Below, one piece after another: positions 1 to 9,111 of a stretch of 64,000 bases of DNA. The stretch's first letter is position 1. Each line of letters opens with the position of its first letter. Made by a program: the position numbers and the translations under genes. Under the pieces are notes generated by a model. That model searched no databases. It was given only the letters and a program-made list of their open reading frames with translations, and was not told the DNA's origin. Source of the stretch: Rheinheimera sp. 4Y26 (GTDB taxonomy: Bacteria > Pseudomonadota > Gammaproteobacteria > Enterobacterales > Alteromonadaceae); assembly GCF_025245835.1 (NCBI RefSeq), contig NZ_JAOBWS010000012.1:58439-122438 (forward strand), given 5' to 3'.

Positions 1-90
1 GCGAACGCGATTTTATACTGCAATCCACCAGTTCCATACATTAGAAAAACTAAGGCAAAACAGAAGCAGCACTGACCAGTTACCAGCTCA

Positions 91-120
91 CTTACAGAAT
101 CAGATAGCTTGGGCTACAAT
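91..120 (+). promoter_or_regulatory. Probable sigma-70 promoter of sdaA
   Basis: A TACAAT -10 hexamer at 115-120 is preceded, 18 bases upstream, by CTTACA (91-96), a 4 of 6 match to the -35 consensus. The start codon at 156 lies about 30 bases after the expected transcription start. No clear ribosome binding site stands out before the gene. This is a pattern match only. Confidence 0.4.
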
Positions 121-155
121 GGCGCCACAACATTAGTCACAGTAGTAGTATTTTC

Positions 156-1535
156 ATGATTATCAGCGCATTTGACATGTTCAGCATCGGCATTGGCCCG
201 TCCAGCTCTCATACCGTTGGGCCTATGCGCGCCGCCAAAATATTTACCGACAATCTGATTAACGCCAATCTGATTGATAAAGTAACCAGCGTTAAAGTGG
301 AGCTGTTTGGCTCTTTAGGTCAAACCGGCATTGGCCACGGTACCGGCAAAGCGGTGATTTTAGGCCTGGCCGGCTTTTTACCTGAGAACTGCGATCCGGA
401 TCTCATCCCAGGTTTATTAAAACAAGTGGATGAGTCCCAACAAATTTTGTTAAACGGCGTGCATGCGGTCAGCTTCCCGCGTGAAGGCGCTATTGTGTTT
501 CATCGCCGTAAAACTTTAAAAGAGCACAGCAACGGCATGGAACTGATTGCTTATGCCGGTAAAGATGTGCTGTTCAGCGAAATTTATTTTTCGATTGGCG
601 GCGGTTTTATTGTTAAAGCCGAAGACTTTGACAATGAAAAAAAAGCCGCCAGCCAGTTTGCTGCAGACAATCCGCCACCGTTTCCGTTTAACAGCGGCGC
701 CGAGCTGTTAAAACTGTGCAAAGAGCACGGGTTATCTATCGCAGCTCTGATGATGGAAAACGAAAAAGTACTGCGCTCTGAAACACAAATTCAGCAAGAG
801 CTTGGCCAGATTTGGCAAACCATGTACAACTGCGTTCAACGTGGCATGAAAACCGAAGGTATTTTGCCAGGTGGCCTGAAAGTCAAACGCCGTGCCCCTG
901 CCTTGCACCGCCGTTTAATGGCTGAAAAAAGTTCTGACCCATTACAGGCCATGGATTGGGTGAACTTATTTGCGCTTGCTGTGAACGAAGAAAACGCCGC
1001 CGGTGGCCGTGTTGTGACAGCCCCAACCAATGGTGCGGCCGGTATTATTCCTGCCGTACTGATGTATTACGACAAGTTTATTCAACCGGTGACCCCGGAC
1101 ATTTACACCCGCTATTTGTTAACTGCTGCGGCTATTGGCATTTTATATAAAAAGAATGCGTCTATCTCTGGTGCTGAAGTGGGTTGTCAGGGTGAAGTGG
1201 GCGTGGCTTGTTCTATGGCGGCCGGTGCTTTAACTGAAATTCTGGGTGGTTCTGTAGATAACGTGGAAAACGCCGCGGAAATTGGCATGGAACACAACCT
1301 GGGCCTGACCTGCGACCCGGTCGGCGGTTTAGTTCAGGTGCCTTGTATTGAACGTAACGCCATGGGTGCGGTAAAAGCCATTAATGCCTCGCGCCTGGCA
1401 CTGCGCGGCACGGGTGAGCACAAAGTATCACTGGATAAAGTAATTAAAACCATGTGGGACACAGGCCGTGATATGCAAAGTAAATACAAGGAAACATCCC
1501 GTGGTGGCCTGGCAGTGAACATTATCGAATGTTAA
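156..1535 (+). CDS. sdaA: L-serine ammonia-lyase (L-serine dehydratase), iron-sulfur type
   Basis: This 459-residue cytosolic enzyme deaminates L-serine to pyruvate and ammonia using an oxygen-sensitive 4Fe-4S cluster. The start (MIISAFDMF) and the GIGPSSSHT motif near residues 12-20 match the single-chain SdaA/SdaB family along the whole length. Cys344 and Cys386/Cys397, in the [13 protein letters not shown] and LTCDPVGG...PCIER segments, are the expected cluster ligands. The protein ends in a cysteine (Cys459), the position at which the Legionella enzyme supplies a tail-in-mouth fourth ligand. It stands alone, with its own promoter and a strong terminator directly after it. Confidence 0.95.
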   Translation: MIISAFDMFSIGIGPSSSHTVGPMRAAKIFTDNLINANLIDKVTSVKVELFGSLGQTGIGHGTGKAVILGLAGFLPENCDPDLIPGLLKQVDESQQILLNGVHAVSFPREGAIVFHRRKTLKEHSNGMELIAYAGKDVLFSEIYFSIGGGFIVKAEDFDNEKKAASQFAADNPPPFPFNSGAELLKLCKEHGLSIAALMMENEKVLRSETQIQQELGQIWQTMYNCVQRGMKTEGILPGGLKVKRRAPALHRRLMAEKSSDPLQAMDWVNLFALAVNEENAAGGRVVTAPTNGAAGIIPAVLMYYDKFIQPVTPDIYTRYLLTAAAIGILYKKNASISGAEVGCQGEVGVACSMAAGALTEILGGSVDNVENAAEIGMEHNLGLTCDPVGGLVQVPCIERNAMGAVKAINASRLALRGTGEHKVSLDKVIKTMWDTGRDMQSKYKETSRGGLAVNIIEC

Positions 1536-1555
1536 TACACTAAGCCTTTACTTTG

Positions 1556-1582
1556 AAAAAACCGCCGCCAGGCGGTTTTTTT
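1556..1582 (+). terminator. Rho-independent terminator of sdaA
   Basis: A perfect stem of AAAAAACCGCC with its complement GGCGGTTTTTT closes a GCCA tetraloop and runs into a T tract, 20 bases after the sdaA stop codon. Confidence 0.9.
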
Positions 1583-1886
1583 ATTGCCAATTTAAAACCA
1601 CCGCCATTGCTGTTGGTTTTTACTGCATCAGCACGCCAGGAGGCTGTCAGCCTGACAACCCCGCATCTAAATCATGGTTCATCACACCATGTTGATACTG
1701 CTGTGTGATTTCAGCGTCATACACAACAAAAACACGCTGTTTTACCACTGAAGTTTCAGCATACGTTTGCATAGCATTGCTGAATTATTTGTATTTTTTT
1801 TGGTCACATTTTTGTGCTAGCTTTTAAAAGTTCCGGCACAAGCCGCGAACTATGGGCCTTAGACGTCTCACCAAAAGGAGCAGGAA
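1583..1886. other. Intergenic region with one short palindrome
   Basis: About 300 bases without a gene. The only structure I see is the palindrome AGGCTGTCAGCCT at 1641-1653, which could be an operator or a small hairpin. The stretch before the next gene is AT-rich (about 1780-1830) and probably holds its promoter, but no hexamer pair is convincing. A good Shine-Dalgarno sequence (AAGGAGCAGG) precedes the start at 1887. Confidence 0.5.
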
Positions 1887-2189
1887 ATGTCGATCAGTAA
1901 ACAATATCTGAAAACCAAACCAGCATGTAAAGTGACTTTCGTCGTGCCCAAAGAGCAGGCTGCCACTGCAGCTTCGGTGTCCATTCTGGGTGAATTTAAT
2001 AACTGGCAGGCTACGGCGATGAAAAAGCAAAAAAACGGCGATTTCAGCACCACTTTAACCCTGCCCACGGCGCAGGAATTCCAGTTTCGTTATCTGATTG
2101 ACAGCGACAACTGGTGTAATGACAGCGAAGCCGATGCTTTTGTGCCTTCGCCTGTTTCTTATGATCAGAACTCTGTCCTGCGTCTGTGA
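1887..2189 (+). CDS. Stand-alone glycogen-binding (AMPK/isoamylase N-terminal type) domain protein
   Basis: This 100-residue protein is essentially a single early-set beta-sandwich of the kind found in AMPK beta subunits and at the N-terminus of glycogen-branching and debranching enzymes. The signature is FVVPKEQAATAASVSILGEFNNWQATAMKK followed by a GDFSTTLTL strand and FQFRYLID, with the conserved aromatic-Asn-Trp turn. There is no signal peptide, so it should be cytosolic. A strong ribosome binding site fixes the start. No glycogen-metabolism gene is nearby, so the partner or polysaccharide is unknown; binding to glycogen is inferred from the fold only. Confidence 0.75.
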   Translation: MSISKQYLKTKPACKVTFVVPKEQAATAASVSILGEFNNWQATAMKKQKNGDFSTTLTLPTAQEFQFRYLIDSDNWCNDSEADAFVPSPVSYDQNSVLRL

Positions 2190-2214
2190 CGCAGGACTAT
2201 TCCACCCAAGCTTC

Positions 2215-3336
2215 TTAGCTGAATTTTTCCAGCATTAAACAACCTACTGAATAACCGGCACCAAAAGAACAAAGCACGGCTTTATCACCGACCTGCAAAC
2301 CTTGTTTATTCTGATGAAAAGCAATAACAGAACCCGCTGAGGCTGTGTTGGCATAGGTATCAAGCACCAGCGGCGCTTCACCTTGCTCGGGCTCACGGCC
2401 GAGAATTTTACGGGCAGCAAAAATATTCATATTAATATTGGCCTGATGTAACCATAACCTTTTTAAATCTTCAGGCTGCACATGCTGCGCCGCCATCTCG
2501 GTTAAAATAATGTCCGCCACTATTGGCAACAACTCTTTAAATACCTTGCGGCCTTGCTGTTTAAAAAACGGCGTTTCCGGGTCAACGTCCGGATGGCAGT
2601 GATCGGTGTAACTGACATCACAACGGATATTATTGGAAAACTCGGTTTTGAGTCGCATGCCGAAGATTTTCCAGGCATTTTTAGCAGTACAGGTATCAGT
2701 GGCTTCGATAATAGTGGCGGTACAGACATCACCAAAAATAAAATGACTGTCGCGACTGGTGTAATTAACCTGAGGTGAGGCGAATTCCGGATTGACCACC
2801 AGCACTACTTTGGCAGTACCACCCCGAATCGCATTGACGGCGTTGCTGATGCCAAAAGTTGCCGAAGAGCAAGCCACATTCATATCAAAGGCATAACCGC
2901 TGGCGCCGAGCTGTTGCTGTAATTCGATAGCCAACGCCGGATAAGCACGCTGAATATTTGAAGCGGCGCAAATAATTAAATCGATATCGGCCGCGGTTTT
3001 ACCAGCCTGTGCCATAGCTTCACGAGCAGCAACAATGGCCATTTCCACCATTTCCGGCACCTGGTCTTCACCACGTTTAGGGAAGACTGGCTGCATCACA
3101 TAAGGGTCGAGAATACCTTCTTTATAAAGCACATGGCGTGATTTAATGCCGGAGGCTTTTTCAATAAATTCACAACTGGAATATTCCAGCGCCTCAACTT
3201 CACCATTAGCTATCGCCTGTGCATTTTCGGCATTAAATAAATCAACATACTGATTAAAACTGGCCACTAACTCTTCGTTACTGATGGTTAACTCTGGGGT
3301 AAAAACCCCTGAACCACTGATCACCACATCTTTCAT
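2215..3336 (-). CDS. Long FabH-like beta-ketoacyl-ACP synthase III
   Basis: A 373-residue thiolase-fold condensing enzyme. The Cys-His-Asn triad is present in NVACSSATFG, WLHQANIN and YANTASAGS (about residues 156, 297 and 330 from this start). It is some 50 residues longer than classical FabH, and its N-terminal region (SNEELVASFN, FIEKASGIKSR) matches the subfamily that includes Pseudomonas PA3286, reported to condense medium-chain acyl-CoA from beta-oxidation with malonyl-ACP. Two ATGs are adjacent; the second is chosen because GGAG then lies 6 rather than 3 bases away. A FadR-like site lies about 60 bases upstream. The exact substrate is not visible from sequence. Confidence 0.85.
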   Translation of the reverse strand: MKDVVISGSGVFTPELTISNEELVASFNQYVDLFNAENAQAIANGEVEALEYSSCEFIEKASGIKSRHVLYKEGILDPYVMQPVFPKRGEDQVPEMVEMAIVAAREAMAQAGKTAADIDLIICAASNIQRAYPALAIELQQQLGASGYAFDMNVACSSATFGISNAVNAIRGGTAKVVLVVNPEFASPQVNYTSRDSHFIFGDVCTATIIEATDTCTAKNAWKIFGMRLKTEFSNNIRCDVSYTDHCHPDVDPETPFFKQQGRKVFKELLPIVADIILTEMAAQHVQPEDLKRLWLHQANINMNIFAARKILGREPEQGEAPLVLDTYANTASAGSVIAFHQNKQGLQVGDKAVLCSFGAGYSVGCLMLEKFS

Positions 3337-3393
3337 CATTTACTCCGGGGCGCTATCTTGTCTGGGCGCGGCTCTTGATATGGCCGCTGTTTT

Positions 3394-3410
3394 AGATGTC
3401 GTACCAGTAT
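3394..3410 (-). promoter_or_regulatory. Candidate FadR operator upstream of the FabH-like gene
   Basis: Read on the minus strand this is ATACTGGTACGACATCT. Its core CTGGTACGAC is identical to the core of the Escherichia coli fadBA operator, while the right half is degenerate. It lies 58-74 bases before the start codon, a position that would suit activation or repression. A fadR gene is present in this window. Binding is inferred, not shown. Confidence 0.45.
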
Positions 3411-3501
3411 AACCGATCCCGCTGGACGCGGGCTGTCAATTTTTCCGGGGTTTGATTTGAAGCCTTGATTTGCGCAAAGGCGAACTGCACTCACCCGCCC
3501 C

Positions 3502-4557
3502 TTAATGATGCAATGGACGTTTCGGCTGATTAAGCCGGATCACCACAGTAGACGCAACTTTGTCCTGAATGGCCTGACGGTTTGGATCCCAGAACACCTG
3601 CAAAAAACCCATTAAACCTGTGGCAAAACCGGCACCATAACCACCTTGGCGGCTAAAAGCGGCAAAAACATCAAGTTCCTTACCATCAAGCTGAATCACT
3701 TTGATTTTACATAACATTTTGCCAATAGTCTGACCATGGGCCCAGTGAATATAAGCGGTAAAATAAAACACCGCCCAACCCAAACCCAGGCCAAAATCCG
3801 CCAGAATGCCCTTGACCCAGCCAATAATACTTTGGGTGCCTTCGGAAGGCTGATACCAGGGCTTTTCCACAGAGTCTGTGCTCAGCACTTTTGCATCTGA
3901 TGCAGGAACAGCCTTAGCTTCCACAGCCGGAACCTGGGCAACCGGCTGATAAGATTTGAGCTCCCGTTCAAGCAAAGCTCTTTTTGCTTTGCCACTTAAC
4001 TCAGTCACTTCCAACAAATCAGCTAATAGCTCGCGTGCATCAGCTGCAGGCACTCCTGCTTTGGCCAATTGCTCACTGCTGCTTTTGAGTTCAGCCACAA
4101 TACAATCAGTTTTACAGTCGTCGCGGTTTAACTTAAGCAATGAAAAGGCCAGAGCGGCAGAGCCGGCAGCATCCAGCCTGTCATCAACCAGATTATTAGT
4201 CCGAACATCTTTTTGCTCGCTGATAAGCTCAGGTGCCACAGTGGCAGTAGTCGACAAAAACAAGGTTGCCAGCAGCAACAGCACCAGATGGGTATATTTT
4301 TTCAGCTGGTAACGTAACCAGCATAAATACAGCATCACGGGCAAAATAAACAACAAACTGGCACTGGCAAGGCCCGCAATAATAATACCGTCTATGGCCA
4401 TAGCTGCGGCGCGGCGCCAGGGGCTTGCCAATGGGGTGCCAAGTAAATCATCGGCCACCATAAAGGCATAAGGCGTCACAATTTCCCGGCATTCTTTTTT
4501 GGTCAGCGGTTGGTGACCTTGCTCACCCGACGGTAAATTCTGTGGTATAACTTCCAT
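3502..4557 (-). CDS. RDD-family integral membrane protein
   Basis: A 351-residue membrane protein. The N-terminal part has the RRAAAMAIDGIIIAG transmembrane start typical of RDD proteins, followed by further hydrophobic helices to about residue 105. A hydrophilic middle of about 130 residues (rich in Ala, Lys and Ser) follows, then a second membrane block with the family signature GQTIGKMLCKIKVI and a C-terminal RQAIQDKVASTVVI segment. The large central domain is longer than in minimal RDD proteins. It is the last gene of a moxR-vwa-rdd set on the minus strand, 99 bases after the VWA gene. Its function is unknown; some RDD proteins are ion antiporters. Confidence 0.8.
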   Translation of the reverse strand: MEVIPQNLPSGEQGHQPLTKKECREIVTPYAFMVADDLLGTPLASPWRRAAAMAIDGIIIAGLASASLLFILPVMLYLCWLRYQLKKYTHLVLLLLATLFLSTTATVAPELISEQKDVRTNNLVDDRLDAAGSAALAFSLLKLNRDDCKTDCIVAELKSSSEQLAKAGVPAADARELLADLLEVTELSGKAKRALLERELKSYQPVAQVPAVEAKAVPASDAKVLSTDSVEKPWYQPSEGTQSIIGWVKGILADFGLGLGWAVFYFTAYIHWAHGQTIGKMLCKIKVIQLDGKELDVFAAFSRQGGYGAGFATGLMGFLQVFWDPNRQAIQDKVASTVVIRLNQPKRPLHH

Positions 4558-4656
4558 GATTCAACCTTATAATTTTTATTATTTTCAGAAACTTATCATA
4601 ACGTTTTCAGTTATCTTTCACCACTGTGCGGCAATTAAACTGTCCTGCACTGGCTG

Positions 4657-5832
4657 TTATTTTTGCAGCAAAGTGCGAATGGCCTGGGTTAACCCATCCT
4701 GCGACAGTGCATACATCCGCTGTTGCATCAGCTGCTTGATCACAGCAATAGAATCGTAACTTCGCCACCATTCCTCCGGCTGCGGGTTCAGCCAGACATA
4801 ATGGCCAAAATGCCGGGTGAGCCGCGAAAGCCAGACAGCGCCGGCTTCGGCGTTAAAGTGTTCCACACTGCCGCCCGGATAGGTAATTTCATAAGGCCCC
4901 ATAGTGGCATCACCAACAAAAATCAGTTTGTAATCTGAATGGTAGGTGCGGATAAGCTCCTGGACTGACACCAGATCCTGGGGTCGCCTTTTATTGCTGC
5001 GCCAGACATGCTCGTACACACAATTGTGAAAATAAAAAAATTCCAGCTGCTTAAATTCGCTGTGTGCGGCACTAAATAACTGTTGCACCTGTTCAACATG
5101 GTCGTCCATCGAGCCACCGACATCAAACAGCATCAGCACTTTCACCGCATTATGCCGTTCCCGCTGAAACTGTAAATCCAGATAACCGGCTTGTTTGGAG
5201 GTGGCGCTGATGGTGCCGGATAAGTCCAGCTCGAGCGTTGCACCGGTGCGGGCAAAACGGCGCAGTTGACGCAAAGCCAGCTTAATATTGCGGTTATTTA
5301 ATTCGGCTTTACTGTCCAAATCGGCAAACTGGCGTTCATCCCATACTTTGACAGCACGGCGCTGACCAGAGCCTTGTTGCCCAACTCTGATCCCCTCCGG
5401 ATGATAACCAAAAGCGCCAAAAGGCGAGCTGCCCCCCGTGCCGATCCATTTATTGCCCCCCTGATGTCGCTCCTGCTGCTCTTTAAGCCGCTCGCGGAAT
5501 TTATTTAATAGCTGTTCCAGCCCGCCGGCTTTTTGCAAGGCGGCTTTATCCTGTTCCGACAACTGCCGGATCAGATTGGGCACCAGCCATTCGGGTGGAA
5601 TTAAACTGGCTAAATCAAGACTCTCCACACCTTCAAAATATTCAGCACAGGCGCGGTCGAACTTATCAAAATGCACTTCATCTTTGACCAGGCATAACCG
5701 CGCTAACAGATAAAACTCTGCCATATCGGCAAACACCAGCTGTTTTTCCAGCGCTTTAAGTAAATCCAGCCATTCGGTGATACTTACAGGCACACCGTAT
5801 TTTCGCACCGTCAGGAAAAAATCAATCAGCAT
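4657..5832 (-). CDS. VWA-domain protein, CoxE-like partner of MoxR ATPase
   Basis: A 391-residue protein with an all-helical N-terminal half and a C-terminal von Willebrand factor A domain. The metal-site motif appears as MLFDVGGSMDDH, the variant usual in this CoxE-like family rather than the textbook DxSxS. A glycine-rich linker (GTGGSSPFGAFGYHPEGIR) separates the halves. No membrane segment or signal peptide is visible, so it is probably cytoplasmic. The gene starts 3 bases after the MoxR-type ATPase stop, so the two are surely co-transcribed; such pairs act as AAA chaperone and adaptor for maturing a client. The client is not identifiable here. Confidence 0.85.
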   Translation of the reverse strand: MLIDFFLTVRKYGVPVSITEWLDLLKALEKQLVFADMAEFYLLARLCLVKDEVHFDKFDRACAEYFEGVESLDLASLIPPEWLVPNLIRQLSEQDKAALQKAGGLEQLLNKFRERLKEQQERHQGGNKWIGTGGSSPFGAFGYHPEGIRVGQQGSGQRRAVKVWDERQFADLDSKAELNNRNIKLALRQLRRFARTGATLELDLSGTISATSKQAGYLDLQFQRERHNAVKVLMLFDVGGSMDDHVEQVQQLFSAAHSEFKQLEFFYFHNCVYEHVWRSNKRRPQDLVSVQELIRTYHSDYKLIFVGDATMGPYEITYPGGSVEHFNAEAGAVWLSRLTRHFGHYVWLNPQPEEWWRSYDSIAVIKQLMQQRMYALSQDGLTQAIRTLLQK

Positions 5833-5835
5833 GGC

Positions 5836-6681
5836 TTAACGCCGGGCTCTTTTGGCCATAAACAGCAGTTTTTCGACCAGAGCGACATCCTGTTCATTTT
5901 TTAACAAAGCACCATAAAGCGGCATTAAACCGCCTTTTTCTTTACTCTGCGCCAAAGCCTGTGGCGGAATTTGTTCAGCCAGCAATAGCTTCAGCCAGTC
6001 AATCAGCTCAGAGGTCGAGGGTTTTTTCTTTAATTGCGTCATGTCGCGCAGGCCAAAAAACAGCTCCAGCGCTTCTGTTAATAAAGTTTTGGTCAGCCCT
6101 GGCAAATGAACCTCCACTATTGCACTTAAAGTGTCGGCATCCGGAAAACGGATATAGTGGAAAAAACAACGGCGTAAAAAAGCATCGGGTAGCTCTTTTT
6201 CATTATTGGACGTGATGATCACGATAGGCCGTACTTTGGCTTTAATACTTTCGCCGGTTTCGTAGACATCAAAGGCCATCTGATCCAGTTCATGCAACAA
6301 GTCGTTTGGAAACTCAATATCGGCTTTATCAATTTCATCAATAAGCAGCACAGGCCGCTTTTCTGCAGTAAACGCCTGCCACAGCTTACCGGGTTTAATG
6401 TAGTTCTGAATATCATGCACCCTGCTATCGCCAAGCTGGCTGTCACGCAGGCGCGATACTGCATCATATTCATACAGCCCTTGCTGCGCTTTGGTGGTGG
6501 ACTTGATATGCCACTGAATCAGTTGTGTACCCAGGCTCGCCGCCAGCTGCTCGGCCAGCTTTGTTTTCCCTGTGCCGGGCTCACCTTTGATTAATAAAGG
6601 TTTTTCTAAGGAAATTGCCGCATTAACCGCCAATGCCAGTTCCGGACTGACGATATAATCTTTGGTACTTTGAAATGCCAT
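5836..6681 (-). CDS. MoxR-type AAA+ ATPase
   Basis: A 281-residue AAA+ ATPase of the MoxR/CoxD group. Walker A is GEPGTGKT (residues 33-40), Walker B is VLLIDEIDKAD, and the sensor segment IVIITSNNEKELPDAFLRRCFF follows. It lacks membrane segments. It is the first gene of the minus-strand moxR-vwa-rdd set and should supply energy for metal-cofactor insertion or complex remodelling together with the adjoining VWA protein. It differs from the second MoxR-type ATPase at 43 kb, which belongs to a Bat operon. The client protein is unknown. Confidence 0.88.
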   Translation of the reverse strand: MAFQSTKDYIVSPELALAVNAAISLEKPLLIKGEPGTGKTKLAEQLAASLGTQLIQWHIKSTTKAQQGLYEYDAVSRLRDSQLGDSRVHDIQNYIKPGKLWQAFTAEKRPVLLIDEIDKADIEFPNDLLHELDQMAFDVYETGESIKAKVRPIVIITSNNEKELPDAFLRRCFFHYIRFPDADTLSAIVEVHLPGLTKTLLTEALELFFGLRDMTQLKKKPSTSELIDWLKLLLAEQIPPQALAQSKEKGGLMPLYGALLKNEQDVALVEKLLFMAKRARR

Positions 6682-6790
6682 GCCTTGCCCTGCTTATAAC
6701 TAAAAATTTTATAACTTATGCCAAAACGCTACTTTCGTTTTTAACGAGAGGCGTTATGCTAAATCGCATCTTAATGTGCTGGAGCTTAGC

Positions 6791-7759
6791 ATGGCAAAAA
6801 TTTATCAGGACAATTCACTGTCAATCGGCAATACACCTTTGGTTAAACTCTCCCGCGTCACTTCTGGCAATGTGTTTGCCAAAATTGAAGCGCGTAACCC
6901 GAGTTTTAGCGTCAAGTGCCGCTTAGGTGCAGCGCTGATTTGGGACGCTGAGAAAAAAGGTTTGTTGGGCCCTGGCAAAGAGCTGATTGAGCCTACGTCA
7001 GGGAACACAGGTATTGCGCTGGCTTTTGTTGCCGCAAGCCGCGGTTACCCGCTGACGCTGACCATGCCGGCCACCATGTCTTTGGAGCGGCGTAAACTGT
7101 TAAAAGCGCTGGGCGCCAATCTGGTGCTGACTGAAGGGCCAAAAGGCATGAAAGGTGCCATTGAAAAAGCCAAAGAAATTCAGGCATCTAACCCGGAGAA
7201 ATATCTGTTATTACAACAGTTTGAAAACCCGGCTAACCCACAAATTCACTTTGATACCACAGGCCCTGAGATTTGGAACGACACTGACGGCCAAATTGAT
7301 ATTTTTGTCGCTGGTGTCGGCACAGGCGGAACCATTACCGGGGTCAGCCGTTATATCAAAAATGAAAAGAAACACCCGCTCATCAGCGTGGCGGTAGAAC
7401 CTGCTGACTCACCTGTCATCAGCCAGGCGCTGGCCGGTGAAGAGTTAAAACCAGGCCCGCATAAAATTCAGGGTATTGGTGCCGGTTTTATTCCGGGCAA
7501 CCTGGATTTAAGCCTGATTGACCGGGTAGAAAAAGTCACTAACGACGAAGCCATTGCCATGGCACACCGCCTGATGCGCGAAGAAGGCATTCTGGCCGGT
7601 ATCTCATCGGGTGCTGCTGTGGTTGCTGCCAAACGTCTGGCTGAACTGCCTGAATACGAAGGCAAAAACATTGTGGTGATTTTACCTTCTGCAGCAGAAC
7701 GTTATTTATCCAGCCCGCTCTTTGCTGACGTATTTACCGAGCAGGAATTACAGGCTTGA
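6791..7759 (+). CDS. cysK: Cysteine synthase A (O-acetylserine sulfhydrylase)
   Basis: A PLP enzyme making L-cysteine from O-acetylserine and sulfide. The protein (322 residues) follows Escherichia coli CysK almost collinearly: [20 protein letters not shown] at the start, PLP lysine Lys42 in NPSFSVKCR, the substrate loop TSGNTG, the cofactor-phosphate loop GVGTGGT and [14 protein letters not shown]. The ATG at 6791 is chosen over an upstream GTG at 6776 because it matches the family start and has GGAG six bases before it. It is transcribed alone and ends at a terminator. Confidence 0.95.
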   Translation: MAKIYQDNSLSIGNTPLVKLSRVTSGNVFAKIEARNPSFSVKCRLGAALIWDAEKKGLLGPGKELIEPTSGNTGIALAFVAASRGYPLTLTMPATMSLERRKLLKALGANLVLTEGPKGMKGAIEKAKEIQASNPEKYLLLQQFENPANPQIHFDTTGPEIWNDTDGQIDIFVAGVGTGGTITGVSRYIKNEKKHPLISVAVEPADSPVISQALAGEELKPGPHKIQGIGAGFIPGNLDLSLIDRVEKVTNDEAIAMAHRLMREEGILAGISSGAAVVAAKRLAELPEYEGKNIVVILPSAAERYLSSPLFADVFTEQELQA

Positions 7760-7783
7760 TTTGTTGCAGGTTTTTACTTTGCT

Positions 7784-7810
7784 AAAGGCCACTTTGTGGC
7801 CTTTTTCTTT
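7784..7810 (+). terminator. Rho-independent terminator of cysK
   Basis: Stem AAAGGCCAC with GTGGCCTTT around a TTT loop, followed by TTCTTT, 24 bases after the cysK stop. Confidence 0.85.
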
Positions 7811-7871
7811 ACAGCGCCTGGGAAAAGCAGCACACTAAAAGCTGTGTTCGTTCAAACGGCAAGGTTAAGAT

Positions 7872-8351
7872 ATGCGTTTTCACTCCCTGTTATTGATTCC
7901 GGCATTGTTATGCAGCGCAGCGTTTTTGGCGGGCTGTTCAGACGATCCGGACACCAAAGAGCCCACCTCCTCCGCCGCAACTATCGCTGAGGTTCCTGAA
8001 TCCAATGCCGTAAAGTTTTTTAATGCCATTCTGATTGAAAATGATTTAACTAAAGCCAAAAAACTGGCGGTGCCGTCACTGGCGCGGGTGCTGGACAGTT
8101 ACTCCACCGGCAAAGCCGCCGGCCGCACTTTATTTAATATGCGCTTTGATAAACTGGAAATTACCGTTGAAGACACCAATAAAAACGTGCGGGAATTTTA
8201 TACCGATAAAGCCGAAGTGATGCTGATTTTTACCGGTGAATATGATGGCGGCAAAAGAGTGGATATGCGCATGGTGAAACTGGTCAATCAAAAAGGCAAA
8301 TGGCTGATTTCTGAAATAAAAACCGACCCATTTGCCCGCACCGGCGTTTAA
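7872..8351 (+). CDS. Predicted lipoprotein of unknown function
   Basis: A 159-residue protein with a clear lipoprotein signal: MRFHSLLLIP start and lipobox LAGC, putting the lipidated cysteine at residue 22. After a short Asp/Thr/Ser-rich linker, the remaining 120 residues (FFNAILIENDLTKAKKLA ... MRMVKLVNQKGKWLISEIKTDPF) have the helix-then-sheet pattern of small NTF2-like or DUF4878-like domains, ending in the typical VNQKGKWLI strand. Asp follows the Cys at +2 with a Ser between (CSDD), so sorting is uncertain. It converges on the enoyl-CoA hydratase gene with a single base between the stop codons. Function unknown. Confidence 0.75.
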   Translation: MRFHSLLLIPALLCSAAFLAGCSDDPDTKEPTSSAATIAEVPESNAVKFFNAILIENDLTKAKKLAVPSLARVLDSYSTGKAAGRTLFNMRFDKLEITVEDTNKNVREFYTDKAEVMLIFTGEYDGGKRVDMRMVKLVNQKGKWLISEIKTDPFARTGV

Positions 8352-8352
8352 C

Positions 8353-9099
8353 TTAACCCTTATTACGCGCAAAAAACTGGCTGAGCGCTTGCTGACAGGC
8401 ATCTGTGTGCAGCAAGTGCTCAAACACCGCCAATTCCTGATGTAACACCTGCTGCACCAGCTGTTGTTGTGGCGCCCGCAACAGCTTTTTCGACTGCATC
8501 ACAGCCTCTGAGGGCAAAGCCGCCAGTTTTTGTGCTTTTTGTTCTGCAAAAGCAAAAAGCTCGTCAACCGAAACCACGTCGTTGACCAGGCCCATGCGAT
8601 GGGCCTCGTTGCTATCAAAAGCTTCACCCAGTAATAAATACTGCGCCGCCTTCTGATAACCAACCAGTTTTGGCAACAATAAACTCGAAGCAGCTTCCGG
8701 GCATAACCCAAGCGCAGTAAAAGGCAACTGGAAACGACAGCCTGGTGCGGCATAGACCAAATCACAGTGCAGTAATGCCGTAGTGCCGATGCCAATGGCA
8801 AGGCCGGCCACAGCTGCAACCACTGGTTTTTGAAAATGGCTCAGTGCATGTAAAAACATCACAGTCGGATGTTCAGCGTCAAGGGCACCTGCGGCAACAA
8901 AATCGGCCAGATCATTGCCTGAACAAAAACAGTCCGGCTGGCCTCTGAGCACCAGCACACGAACATCTGGGTTCTGCTCTGCCTGTTGTAAAGCAGCTGT
9001 CAGCGCCTGATACATCAGACTTGATAAGGCGTTTTTTTTCTCTGGTCGCTGTAACGTCAGCGTCAGCACTCCATGCTGGGTGCTCTGCAAAATTGTCAT
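8353..9099 (-). CDS. Enoyl-CoA hydratase/isomerase family protein
   Basis: A 248-residue crotonase-fold protein. The CoA-binding and oxyanion-hole regions are visible as RPEKKNALSSLMY, CFCSGNDLADF and VAAVAGLAIGIGTTALLHCD. One acidic catalytic residue is retained in LGLCPEAASSLLLP, while the usual second glutamate position carries a different residue, so isomerase or another CoA chemistry is as possible as hydration. It begins 12 bases after the ggt stop with AGGA before its ATG, so it is probably co-transcribed with ggt. The physiological substrate cannot be told from sequence. Confidence 0.85.
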   Translation of the reverse strand: MTILQSTQHGVLTLTLQRPEKKNALSSLMYQALTAALQQAEQNPDVRVLVLRGQPDCFCSGNDLADFVAAGALDAEHPTVMFLHALSHFQKPVVAAVAGLAIGIGTTALLHCDLVYAAPGCRFQLPFTALGLCPEAASSLLLPKLVGYQKAAQYLLLGEAFDSNEAHRMGLVNDVVSVDELFAFAEQKAQKLAALPSEAVMQSKKLLRAPQQQLVQQVLHQELAVFEHLLHTDACQQALSQFFARNKG

Positions 9100-9111
9100 G
9101 GTTCAATCCTG

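Noticed and set aside
6776..6790. GTG start five codons upstream of the cysK ATG
   Set aside because: Family alignment and the GGAG spacing both favour the ATG at 6791.
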